Assembly (NCBI GenBank): GCA_002748065.1
Contig: PDRJ01000040.1
Span: 1 to 52,002, forward strand
Direction: 5' to 3'
DNA from: Bacteroidota bacterium
GTDB lineage: Bacteria; Bacteroidota; Bacteroidia; Bacteroidales; BM520
DNA length: 52,002 nt
The first letter of the stretch is position 1. Every line of letters begins with the position of its first letter. Position numbers and translations under genes: made by a program. The notes beneath the pieces were generated by a model, which saw only the letters and a program-made list of their open reading frames with translations, had not been told where the DNA came from and searched no databases. Shown here one piece after another: positions 7,064 to 15,420 of this stretch.

Positions 7064-10000
7064 ATGAGTCAGGCTAAGAAATTTGGAACGTTTGCTGGAG
7101 TCTTCACTCCCTCCATTTTAACGATTCTGGGCGTCATTATGTATATGCGCCTGGGATGGGTTGTCGGTCAGGCAGGACTGATTAATACACTGGTTATTAT
7201 CCTGGTTGCACACATTATCAGCATTACGACCGGGCTCAGCATTTCCAGTATTGCTACTGACAAAAAGATCCGAACGGGCGGGATTTACTATATTCTCTCC
7301 CGGAGTCTCGGATTACCGGCGGGGGGGGCCATTGGGATCACCATTTTCATTGGTACGGCTCTAAGTATTTCGCTCTATATTGTGGGTTTTACGGAGTCCT
7401 TTCTCTCTCTTGATGTGGTATCCAATTTTCTTCATTTAACGCCGGGTATTCCCAGCTATCGTTTGGTGGGGAGTGTGGTTGCGGTTATTTTGGTTATTTT
7501 GGCCTTAATCAGCACTTCGGTGGTTATCAAGACCCAGTTTTTTATTCTTGGAGCCATTGCGCTCTCCATCGTCAGTATTGTGGGGGGATTGCTATGGGGG
7601 AATGGCTATATGCCCTCCTCTGTGGCCATGACACCGATAGAGGGCAGTGAATCCATGGCCATTATCTTTGGGATCTTCTTCCCTGCCGCCACGGGGTTTA
7701 CAGCGGGGGTGGCCATGTCGGGGGACTTGAAAGACCCCAAGAATGCCATTCCCAAAGGGACCATGATTGCCATTGGAACAGGCCTTATTGTTTATGTGGC
7801 CCTGGCCTTTCTGCTCTCCTTTTTTGTGCGGCGCGATATGCTGCTTAACGACCCCGATTTTTTGCTGAAGATTGCACTCTTTTCTCCCCTGGTTATTGCC
7901 GGTATTTGGGGCGCTACTTTAAGTTCCGCTCTGGGAGGTATTTTAGGGGCACCACGTATTATGCAGGCCATGTCGCAGGACAAACTCAGTCCCCGCATGT
8001 TTGCCAAAGGCTACGGGAAAAATAATGAGCCACGTGCGGCTCTAATCCTCACTTTCATCCTGGCCGAAGTGGGTATTCTCATTGGAGAGCTCAACGTCAT
8101 CGCGCGGGTAGTCTCCATGTTTTACATTGCCGCCTACGGTTTTATTAATTTGGCTTTCACTCTGGAAAATTGGGCCTCCTCCGATTTCCGCCCCTCCTTT
8201 AGGATCAACAAGTGGGTCGGTATTATTGGATTCATTGCCTGTTTCGCGGTTATGTACGAATTGGATGCCATCGCCATGGCTGCAGCCATTGTCATCATTG
8301 CCATCGTCTACATCATTTTGCGACGTCAGAAGCTTCGTTCCGAATTGGGAGACGTGTGGACCAGTGTATGGAACTCTCTAACCCGGAAAGCGTTGACCCA
8401 GGCGAATCAACGACGCTTGGAGGAGCGGAATTGGCGTCCTAATATCATTCTTTTCAGTGGAGGAACCAATTCACGGCCTCACCTGGTGGATTTTGGACAG
8501 TGGATGGTGGGAAAACATGGATTCCTCAGCAACTTTGACCTGACCGAGGGCACCCATGAGGAGAACATGATCTACAAGAGAGACCAAAACATCCGTACCA
8601 AAGGAAAAGAGGGTATTTTTGTGCGCAACCATGTCTGTACCGATATTTACGAAGGGATTGAAACCATTGCCAAGACCTATGGGTTTAGTGGCATTGAGCC
8701 CAACACGGTTCTTATGGGATGGGCTCGACAGACCAAAGAGCCGGAACGGTTTGTCCAGATGCTTGAGAACCTCTCTACCATGGATCTCAATGTGCTTATG
8801 TTGGATTACGACCAAAGGAAAGGGTTTGGTAAACAAAGACTCATAGACCTTTACATGACTCCCTGGGACATCAATGGACTCTTCCCTCTCTACCTGGTAC
8901 GTTTCCTGTGGTACACCGAGGAGTGGGGAAAAAGCCGTTTACGCCTGTTTATTCTCAATGATGAAAATCAAGATTCCAAATCTATTTTTAGGGCGGCATC
9001 CAACCTCTTAGACAAGGTTCGGATTGATGGGGAGATCCGAGTTCTCAACAACCATTTTGAGAAAAAGCCTCATCATCAAATTATCTTACAGGAGTCTCAA
9101 GAGGCGGATTTGGTTATTTTAGGCATCCCAGACTTTACCAAGCAGAACAATCGGGAGTTTATCCATGCCACAGATATTCTATGCCGGGATCTGGGATCGG
9201 TTCTTCTGGTGAAAGCCTCTTCGGAATTTGACCGTCTTAACCTAAGTTATCAAACCAAGGAGTCTTCCCAGACCACCATCGACTTTACCGAGCAGAATGT
9301 CTCATTGCCGCCGGTTATCCATCCGGAACTCAAGACGATATGTTCCAAAACAGTCCATGCTCTCCAAGAGAAGTTGGAAGAGTACGGGGAGGAGTTATCC
9401 TCCACTGCAACCCTGATTGATGACTATTTCCGGGCGGTAGAGGAGGATTATCAAAAGGCCCTTCAACAGACCAAAGAGATCTTATCATCGGGCGAAGACT
9501 CCATGGTCGGAAAACGTACCCTTTTCCGAAAGCTAGTGATCAACCTCCGCAGCCAATATACAAAGGCGGAAAAAGAGATCTTTCCGGCGATCAACTCCAT
9601 TATCATCAACACCTCAGATCGGGTTATCAGTGAATTGAGGACGATCTATGACGATTTGCCGGAAGCTCTTAAGATCACCTACGGAGAGGAGACTACCTCC
9701 CCTATGGAAGGCGACTCGGAAGCCACAAAACGGTATCGGAAAAAGCTCTCTGCTTACCTTGCCAAGCACCACAAAGGGAAAGAGGCCTCTATTCCCATCC
9801 AAAAGATCGTTAAGGGGACGATGACCCACCTCCCCTCACTGCTATCGCACAACGAACAGCAACTTATTGAGCTGATCATATCGCACTATGTGGTGTTGGA
9901 GAAACTTCATGATACCCTTGTAAAAAGTTATCCGCTGTTCTTCAAAACCGAAGATACGGCCGAACAGTTAAAGGCCATCCAAAAAATCCTTCAGGAGATT

Positions 10001-12136
10001 GCAACCATTGTGAAAGAAGGGGTGGATGACAATGCAGAAAAGTTAAAAGATATCTTCGCTCATATCAATAATTACACCTTCCATGCCTCAAAGGCCATGA
10101 TTGAACTGCTCAATCAACCGGTATTATCAAAAAAATCCCTTTCAGGATCCAAACAGGAGAAACAACTGGAAGAGTTTTCCCAGACTACCGAAGAGCGTAT
10201 TGGTAACTGGAAAAAAAACCAGAAGTTGCTGGCAAATAACTTGATGTTGGAGATTAATCTCATGCTATTCAATACCATTGCCGAGAGCAGCAGTAATGAG
10301 ATTATTCATGCCATCGACCTGTTAATTACCGATGGTGTTATTGCAAACCACAAGGCCATTATCCAGTTGTTAAAAGCGAAAGAGCTATCCATTCAGAAGA
10401 CCAGAGAGATTGTGGATAACAACGACTATGCCAACGAAACGAATACACAAATCACCAATGCCTTTAGTCGTTTACAGCGAAAGGTTCAGAATTTCCCTGA
10501 GACCTACGAGATCCTATCCCACGAATTTTACAACGAGTTAGGAAGCAGGGCTTATGACCTACCTGATACGGTTACCATAAAGAGTCAACAGCTGCTTGAT
10601 CATCTGTATCAACAGGAGTTTACCATGCCCATTAACAAACTCTTACACGAATCGATAAAGGTCATTAATAGGTCCAAACAGAAGGAGCAGGAGATCATCA
10701 CACGCCTCTCCGTATCGGGTTTCACCGGCAAAGAGCAGCGGGATTTTATCCACGCCCATATTGAGATCTTAGAAGATGAGATTCAAAAATTAACGCTCCT
10801 CAGAGAAGAGTTCATCGAGAAGATCTATCATATCTTTGAGGTTTATTCCAACCGGTTAAGTATTCAACCTTTCCTACGTACCGCTTCCAATTTACGGCAT
10901 TACATCCGTAACATGGAGCGGGAAAAGAGTGAAGATTTTCTTACCCGTACCTATCAACGTATGGACAGTGGAGTACGTCGATTCTTCACCAACTTATGGT
11001 ATCGACAGAGTCGTGGTATTCTTCTTCATGAACGGCTGTTAAAAGCGGAAAAGAAAGAGCGTTCCGAGGAGCAGATAAGCCGTATAACAGCGGCATCAAG
11101 CAGTAGGCTTGCACTCTCCGAGATTCCCTTCCACTACCATCGTTTATTCCTTCGCAAACAGCAATATGCACCCGAATTTTGGATTGGACGAGAGCGAGAA
11201 ATTGCCGCATTTGAGGTCTACAAAAAACAGTATCACCACCTGAAATCAGGAGCGATCTTAGTGACCGGAGAACGCTATAGCGGAAAGACCTATTTCTGCG
11301 AACATGTGGCAGCTAAGGATCCTGTCTATATCGTGTCACCTCCCCTTGGAGGTTCCCTTTCACCCAAGACCTTCTATGCCATTCTTGCCAACAGCTTAGA
11401 AGCAGAGAAGCAGAATTGGGAAGAGGCCCTCAAAGCCCTCCCCCAAGGAACGACTATCATCTTTGATAATATGGAACTGTGGTGGAGCCGTTCTACCAAA
11501 GGACACCTGGTGTTGGATATCATTCAAAAGATCATCAACACCTATTCGTCAAAGATTCTCTTTATCTGCAATGTCTCTTCCATTAGTTATAAAGTGATTC
11601 GAAATATTACAGATATCAACAACATCTTTATTGGAGAGGTTGAATTACTGCCCTTTGATGCCCACGAGTTGGAGACGATCATCATGCGTCGTCACCGGGC
11701 CGGAGGCATTCCCTTCCAGATTGAGGGTCGCAATGAGAGCAACTATCGTCCCTGGCACTACGCCAGGCTTTTTACCCGTTACTTTAACTATAGCAACGGA
11801 AACATCGGCATTGCACTCTACAACTGGATCTCCAACATTACGGCCATCGAGGATAAGACCCTCATCATGCGTTACCCCATATTGCCCGATGACCTTCCAT
11901 TGGAGGCCCTTGAAGAGCGCGTGCTTTTCAGTCTTATTCAACTGGTTATCCATCAGCAGATGTCATCGGACAAGCTGGCCAGGGTGATGCAGCTGAAACG
12001 TGAGGAGGCTCTCTCAATTCTGGAGACCCTATACAAGAAAAACCTGGCCATCACCGGAGGAGCAGAGATCTATGAGCCCAACCCGGTAATGTACCAATTT
12101 ATTGTGGAACGTCTTATTAAAGAAGAACTTATATAG
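7064..12136 (+). CDS. SLC12-type cation-chloride cotransporter fused to a helical region and STAND-like NTPase
   Basis: This 1690-residue protein has four parts. Residues ~1-425 are an amino-acid-permease/SLC12 membrane domain of about 12 segments (GVFTPSILTILGVIMYMRLGW near the start, FGIFFPAATGFTAGVAMSGD in the middle). Residues ~450-712 are the SLC12 cytosolic domain (PNIILFSGG; VLMLDYD; ILGIPDFT). Residues ~745-1370 are charged and almost wholly helical, probably coiled coil, with no family I recognise. Residues ~1373-1690 form a P-loop NTPase: GREREI at 1375-1380, Walker A GERYSGKT at 1402-1409, Walker B IIFDNME with D1468 and E1471, then a helical, winged-helix-like tail. Ordinary bacterial members end near residue 700-750. 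The frame is open throughout, so the fusion is real in this sequence. Known SLC12 proteins move K+ or Na+ with Cl-. Regulation of transport by the NTPase is inference. An MscS-like gene follows after 2 bases. Confidence 0.85.
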   Translation: MSQAKKFGTFAGVFTPSILTILGVIMYMRLGWVVGQAGLINTLVIILVAHIISITTGLSISSIATDKKIRTGGIYYILSRSLGLPAGGAIGITIFIGTALSISLYIVGFTESFLSLDVVSNFLHLTPGIPSYRLVGSVVAVILVILALISTSVVIKTQFFILGAIALSIVSIVGGLLWGNGYMPSSVAMTPIEGSESMAIIFGIFFPAATGFTAGVAMSGDLKDPKNAIPKGTMIAIGTGLIVYVALAFLLSFFVRRDMLLNDPDFLLKIALFSPLVIAGIWGATLSSALGGILGAPRIMQAMSQDKLSPRMFAKGYGKNNEPRAALILTFILAEVGILIGELNVIARVVSMFYIAAYGFINLAFTLENWASSDFRPSFRINKWVGIIGFIACFAVMYELDAIAMAAAIVIIAIVYIILRRQKLRSELGDVWTSVWNSLTRKALTQANQRRLEERNWRPNIILFSGGTNSRPHLVDFGQWMVGKHGFLSNFDLTEGTHEENMIYKRDQNIRTKGKEGIFVRNHVCTDIYEGIETIAKTYGFSGIEPNTVLMGWARQTKEPERFVQMLENLSTMDLNVLMLDYDQRKGFGKQRLIDLYMTPWDINGLFPLYLVRFLWYTEEWGKSRLRLFILNDENQDSKSIFRAASNLLDKVRIDGEIRVLNNHFEKKPHHQIILQESQEADLVILGIPDFTKQNNREFIHATDILCRDLGSVLLVKASSEFDRLNLSYQTKESSQTTIDFTEQNVSLPPVIHPELKTICSKTVHALQEKLEEYGEELSSTATLIDDYFRAVEEDYQKALQQTKEILSSGEDSMVGKRTLFRKLVINLRSQYTKAEKEIFPAINSIIINTSDRVISELRTIYDDLPEALKITYGEETTSPMEGDSEATKRYRKKLSAYLAKHHKGKEASIPIQKIVKGTMTHLPSLLSHNEQQLIELIISHYVVLEKLHDTLVKSYPLFFKTEDTAEQLKAIQKILQEIATIVKEGVDDNAEKLKDIFAHINNYTFHASKAMIELLNQPVLSKKSLSGSKQEKQLEEFSQTTEERIGNWKKNQKLLANNLMLEINLMLFNTIAESSSNEIIHAIDLLITDGVIANHKAIIQLLKAKELSIQKTREIVDNNDYANETNTQITNAFSRLQRKVQNFPETYEILSHEFYNELGSRAYDLPDTVTIKSQQLLDHLYQQEFTMPINKLLHESIKVINRSKQKEQEIITRLSVSGFTGKEQRDFIHAHIEILEDEIQKLTLLREEFIEKIYHIFEVYSNRLSIQPFLRTASNLRHYIRNMEREKSEDFLTRTYQRMDSGVRRFFTNLWYRQSRGILLHERLLKAEKKERSEEQISRITAASSSRLALSEIPFHYHRLFLRKQQYAPEFWIGREREIAAFEVYKKQYHHLKSGAILVTGERYSGKTYFCEHVAAKDPVYIVSPPLGGSLSPKTFYAILANSLEAEKQNWEEALKALPQGTTIIFDNMELWWSRSTKGHLVLDIIQKIINTYSSKILFICNVSSISYKVIRNITDINNIFIGEVELLPFDAHELETIIMRRHRAGGIPFQIEGRNESNYRPWHYARLFTRYFNYSNGNIGIALYNWISNITAIEDKTLIMRYPILPDDLPLEALEERVLFSLIQLVIHQQMSSDKLARVMQLKREEALSILETLYKKNLAITGGAEIYEPNPVMYQFIVERLIKEELI

Positions 12137-12138
12137 CC

Positions 12139-12873
12139 ATGGAATATTCCCTTCATCAATTGACACACGGCAACGTATTGCTATTCTTGGGGATCGTTCT
12201 TGCCGGATTTGTCCTGCTCCGCATCCTGAAAAGATACCTACCTCTTGTGGCGCGTAAAGAGCGGATCAGAAGAGCCATTACCATACTTTTACCCATCGTG
12301 GAAACGCTCTTTTGGATTTGGGTCTTCTACGAGGCAATCCCCTCCCTCTCCAGTCGCCATCCACTGCTCGGCATCCTTGTGTTCACCATTGCCTTGGCAG
12401 TGATTATTTGGTTTGCCTGGTATCAATTGCGCGACTACATTGCCGGGATCATCTTTCACTCCAGCGTGAACCTCTCCGAGGGGGACTATGTGGAGATTAA
12501 CAATACTACCGGAAAGGTAAATAAACTGAAAAATCGCTACATGGAACTCACCACCTCACAGGGAGAGGTCGTACTGTTACCCTACGCTTCCATTACCGAC
12601 AAGAAACTTATTAAGAAGCAGATTACAAAGCAGACTCGGAGCTACCATTTCACCCTGCTGGTCAAAGGATCGGAACCCAGTCATGCCCAAACCAAAGCCA
12701 TCACACACTTTATCCAGTGTCAACCGTGGAGCTCGCTACGTACCAATCCTCAAGTGCAGTTCCTCCACCGGGAGAACGATGGAAACCTATATGAGATCAC
12801 CCTCTTTACCCCCAGTAACAGTCAGGGAGAAAAGATTAAAGCAGAGTTGGAAAAGAAGTTTGGACAACTATAA
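12139..12873 (+). CDS. MscS-family mechanosensitive ion channel
   Basis: This 244-residue protein is a small MscS-type channel. Three hydrophobic segments occupy residues ~12-30, 45-65 and 75-95. The pore-lining/beta-domain junction follows as YQLRDYIAGIIFHSS, and then the beta domain VNLSEGDYVEINNTTGKVNKL with the LLPYASITDKKLI segment at its end. The order matches the MscS core (third membrane helix, beta domain, alpha/beta C-terminus). It starts two bases after the stop of the SLC12-NTPase gene, so the two are surely one transcript. The combination of an ion cotransporter and a tension-gated channel points to osmotic or ionic homeostasis. Gating and selectivity cannot be read from sequence. 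Confidence 0.85.
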   Translation: MEYSLHQLTHGNVLLFLGIVLAGFVLLRILKRYLPLVARKERIRRAITILLPIVETLFWIWVFYEAIPSLSSRHPLLGILVFTIALAVIIWFAWYQLRDYIAGIIFHSSVNLSEGDYVEINNTTGKVNKLKNRYMELTTSQGEVVLLPYASITDKKLIKKQITKQTRSYHFTLLVKGSEPSHAQTKAITHFIQCQPWSSLRTNPQVQFLHRENDGNLYEITLFTPSNSQGEKIKAELEKKFGQL

Positions 12874-12893
12874 CCTGTTGGACGGAATTGGGG

Positions 12894-14198
12894 TTAGTCG
12901 GTTTGCAGACCTTTTTGGGCATGGTAATAAGACCAAATACTAATGGCTATGGCCACCAGTAGAAAGGCCATACCTATAAGGAAGGTGACCTGAAAACCGT
13001 AGTATTTATAGAAGAGGATCCCTATAATGGGAGCAAAGGCGGATCGAACTCCGGTAAGCCATAGGTGAACGGCCTGATAATCACCGGCATCTTCATGGGC
13101 ACAGTAGTAGGCCGACCCAATATTCCACAGCAGTGGCATGGTTGCCGCAAATATCGAGTGGAAAAGGATATATCCCATTAACATATAAAAGAGGGTGATC
13201 CCCATGAAATCCACATGCTGGGGAAAGAGATCCGTCAACACCAGAAAGCCAATATAGAGAAACATCGCACCAAAGGTGATTACACTGAACTTTCGTGGGT
13301 CAATGCTCCCCAGTAGGCGGCCGGCAAGAGGTAGCAGTAGAATCGCTCCCACATTGTATGCATTTCGATAAAACGCCATACTGGAATAACTCAGGTGTAA
13401 GGCCTCCTCAAAATAGATAAAAATTACAGAAACTGTTGACATAAAGGCGAAGCCATAAGCCATAAAGGCCAGTTCAAAATGCAAAAAGGGCTTATTTTGC
13501 CATAGGATACGCAGCATCCGCTTCATGGAAAGCGTTACCGACTGAAAAAGAGGCATCGCCGGAGATTCTTTTATGGGCAAACGATAGGGAATCCGGGAAA
13601 AGATAAAGATCGAGGAGATCCCCAGCACGGCCACCAAGGGGAAAACCCAGGTAAAGGCATAATAATCACGATCAAGCAAAATCCCATAACCAAAGGTGGT
13701 GACTAACATGACAATCTTGTTCAGCGAGGTACTCACAGAGTAGAGGCGGGAAAAGTTCTTATGACGATAAATATTCCGCAGAAAAAGATTAATGGTGGGA
13801 TTAATGATGGGGGCAGCGAGGAAGTAGATTAAAAAGAGAATGAGAAAGAGGTAATGGTACAGGCTATCTCCCCCACTATAGGCCGAAGCGGTGCGGGGAA
13901 ACAGCAGCAAAAGAAAAAGGGGCATGCGGGTAACAATGCCCACACGCCGCAACATTTTCCGCTTATCCCTGGCCCTCCGGACAAATTCATTGATAAAAAT
14001 CAAGAAGATAAAGACAAACATTGAACTTTGAAAAAGGATACTAAGCTGCCAGGGAGATCCTCTCATACTTTTGAGAAACACAAACTCATTCAGAGCCAGC
14101 ACGCCCAGCACTACGCCCTCAATTAACGAGTAGAGGGTGTGCCGCACAAAGGCCTCCCTCTCGTCGGGTTGAAGTTCGGAAAAAGAGAATCGTAGCAT
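12894..14198 (-). CDS. MFS-type transporter
   Basis: This 434-residue membrane protein has about 12 hydrophobic segments in two halves, separated by a basic loop near residues 205-235 (MKRMLRILWQNKPFLHFEL). This is the pattern of the major facilitator superfamily. The N-terminus is unusual in starting with ~20 soluble residues (MLRFSFSELQPDERE). A GRLLGSIDPRKFS loop resembles the motif-A-like loop of the second half. No substrate-specific motif is recognised. It converges on the MscS-like gene with only about 20 bases between the stops, so it is a separate transcription unit. Confidence 0.75.
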   Translation of the reverse strand: MLRFSFSELQPDEREAFVRHTLYSLIEGVVLGVLALNEFVFLKSMRGSPWQLSILFQSSMFVFIFLIFINEFVRRARDKRKMLRRVGIVTRMPLFLLLLFPRTASAYSGGDSLYHYLFLILFLIYFLAAPIINPTINLFLRNIYRHKNFSRLYSVSTSLNKIVMLVTTFGYGILLDRDYYAFTWVFPLVAVLGISSIFIFSRIPYRLPIKESPAMPLFQSVTLSMKRMLRILWQNKPFLHFELAFMAYGFAFMSTVSVIFIYFEEALHLSYSSMAFYRNAYNVGAILLLPLAGRLLGSIDPRKFSVITFGAMFLYIGFLVLTDLFPQHVDFMGITLFYMLMGYILFHSIFAATMPLLWNIGSAYYCAHEDAGDYQAVHLWLTGVRSAFAPIIGILFYKYYGFQVTFLIGMAFLLVAIAISIWSYYHAQKGLQTD

Positions 14199-14264
14199 AC
14201 CGAAGAATTAGTGTCTCTCTATAACGTCAAGTTTTTGATTTTTACCATGGGAAATGTTCGCAAG

Positions 14265-14945
14265 CTAAATCTGCCAATCAATGGGGGGTATATGGTGGGA
14301 GGAGAGGTAGTTATTGGCTTGGGAAAAGGGTTTTGAGCCAAAGAAACCCCGGTGTGCAGAGAGTGGTGAAGGGTGTACATTCTCCAGAATCAGGTGTTTT
14401 TCCGGGTCGATGAGTTTTTTCTTATTCCGGGCATAGTTGCCCCACAGGAAAAAGACCAAATGCTCTTTCTGTTGCGACAAGTGATGAATAACCGCATCGG
14501 TAAACTGCTCCCATCCCCGCCCCTGATGTGAGCCGGCCTGATGAGCCCTTACGGTGAGCGTGGCGTTGATAAGCAACACCCCCTGTTCTGCCCATGCCGA
14601 GAGGTTTCCGTGTGTGGGGATGTTGATATTGATGTCGTCGGCCATCTCTTTCAGGATATTTTTTAAGCTAGGTGGTTGCATCACGCCCCGCGGTACACTG
14701 AAACACAAACCATGTGCCTGCCCAGCACCGTGGTAAGGGTCCTGCCCTAGAATAACGGCCTTCACCTTGGAGAACGGCGTAAGGTTAAACGCTGAAAAAA
14801 TCTCCTTTCCCGGAGGATAGATAGTGTAACTCTTCTTCTCTTCTACCAAAAAGGATTTAAGCTGATCAAAATAGGAAGCTTGAAACTCTTCCCATAAAAC
14901 AGCTTTCCACTCCTCATCAATCATTACTTTCTTGATCGTACTCAT
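14265..14945 (-). CDS. ung: Uracil-DNA glycosylase, family 1
   Basis: This 226-residue enzyme removes uracil from DNA in base-excision repair. The family 1 water-activating loop is ILGQDPYHGAGQAHGL with catalytic Asp69. The uracil-binding LLINATLTV strand and the DNA-intercalating loop HPSPLSAHRGF are all intact. The length matches E. coli Ung (229). I start it at the ATG at 14943-14945 (MSTIKKVMIDEEW); the frame runs 55 codons further upstream but that part is Cys- and Arg-rich and unlike the family. Confidence 0.96.
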   Translation of the reverse strand: MSTIKKVMIDEEWKAVLWEEFQASYFDQLKSFLVEEKKSYTIYPPGKEIFSAFNLTPFSKVKAVILGQDPYHGAGQAHGLCFSVPRGVMQPPSLKNILKEMADDININIPTHGNLSAWAEQGVLLINATLTVRAHQAGSHQGRGWEQFTDAVIHHLSQQKEHLVFFLWGNYARNKKKLIDPEKHLILENVHPSPLSAHRGFFGSKPFSQANNYLSSHHIPPIDWQI

Positions 14946-15201
14946 AGCGTCATTTTTGCACTGTTTGTCTTTCCCTGAGGAACGGCTCCTCCCCTTACCT
15001 GTCTCAATACCGACAAAAAAGGGTATCCCATCGGATTGAGAACATTTTATACAAGCGCAAATTACGGAAATTCTTCCGAAGAAATACACCCCCCGAAAAA
15101 AACCAATCACATCATAGCACTTCGCACATTAATTCCATGGAGTTTACGGGAAAAGCTATCCTGCCTTTGTACTTCATAGGTAAGAGCGGAGAGGGAAAAG
15201 A

Positions 15202-15232
15202 TTGGGATTTTAGAAGGGTTCTCCTATCTTTG
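15202..15232 (+). promoter_or_regulatory. Promoter of the class V PLP enzyme gene
   Basis: TATCTTTG at 15225-15232 is a good Bacteroidota -7 box, and a TTG at 15203-15205 lies 19 bases before it, the usual spacing for the -33 element. Transcription would start near 15239, about 180 nt before the start codon. Confidence 0.6.
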
Positions 15233-15251
15233 TATAGGATTTATTGAATCG

Positions 15252-15302
15252 TGGCAAGAGAAACCGCCAATCCTTAAGATTCTTTGGCAAAAAACACCAA
15301 AG
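15252..15302 (+). ncRNA. Candidate leader with mutually exclusive hairpins
   Basis: TGGC (15252-15255) can pair with GCCA (15266-15269). GCCAA (15266-15270) can pair with TTGGC (15284-15288). CTTTGG (15282-15287) can pair with CCAAAG (15297-15302). The three pairings overlap and cannot all form, as in an attenuator or riboswitch expression platform. No known riboswitch class is recognised. The stems are short, so chance is possible. Confidence 0.3.
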
Positions 15303-15420
15303 ATAGTGCTTGTGAAAAGCTATAAATCACCCATCTTTAATGCATCGGTGATCATGTATAAAGGGAACATATTTTTCTTACGGGGGTTATTTTGTCTTAA
15401 CATGAAAAAAAACAGTGTCT

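Larger units (their letters stand above)
14946..15420. other. 475-bp intergenic region with a promoter and a possible leader RNA
   Basis: No gene is visible here. It contains the promoter at 15202-15232 and a ~180-nt leader before the class V PLP enzyme gene. Within the leader a set of short complementary strings could form mutually exclusive hairpins (15252-15302). A CAAAGATA string at 15299-15306 could also be a minus-strand -7 box, but no gene close enough would use it. Confidence 0.45.

Noticed and set aside
15299..15306. Minus-strand -7 box (CAAAGATA) as the ung promoter
   Set aside because: It is about 350 bases from the ung start, and the string is also explained as an arm of the candidate leader hairpin.
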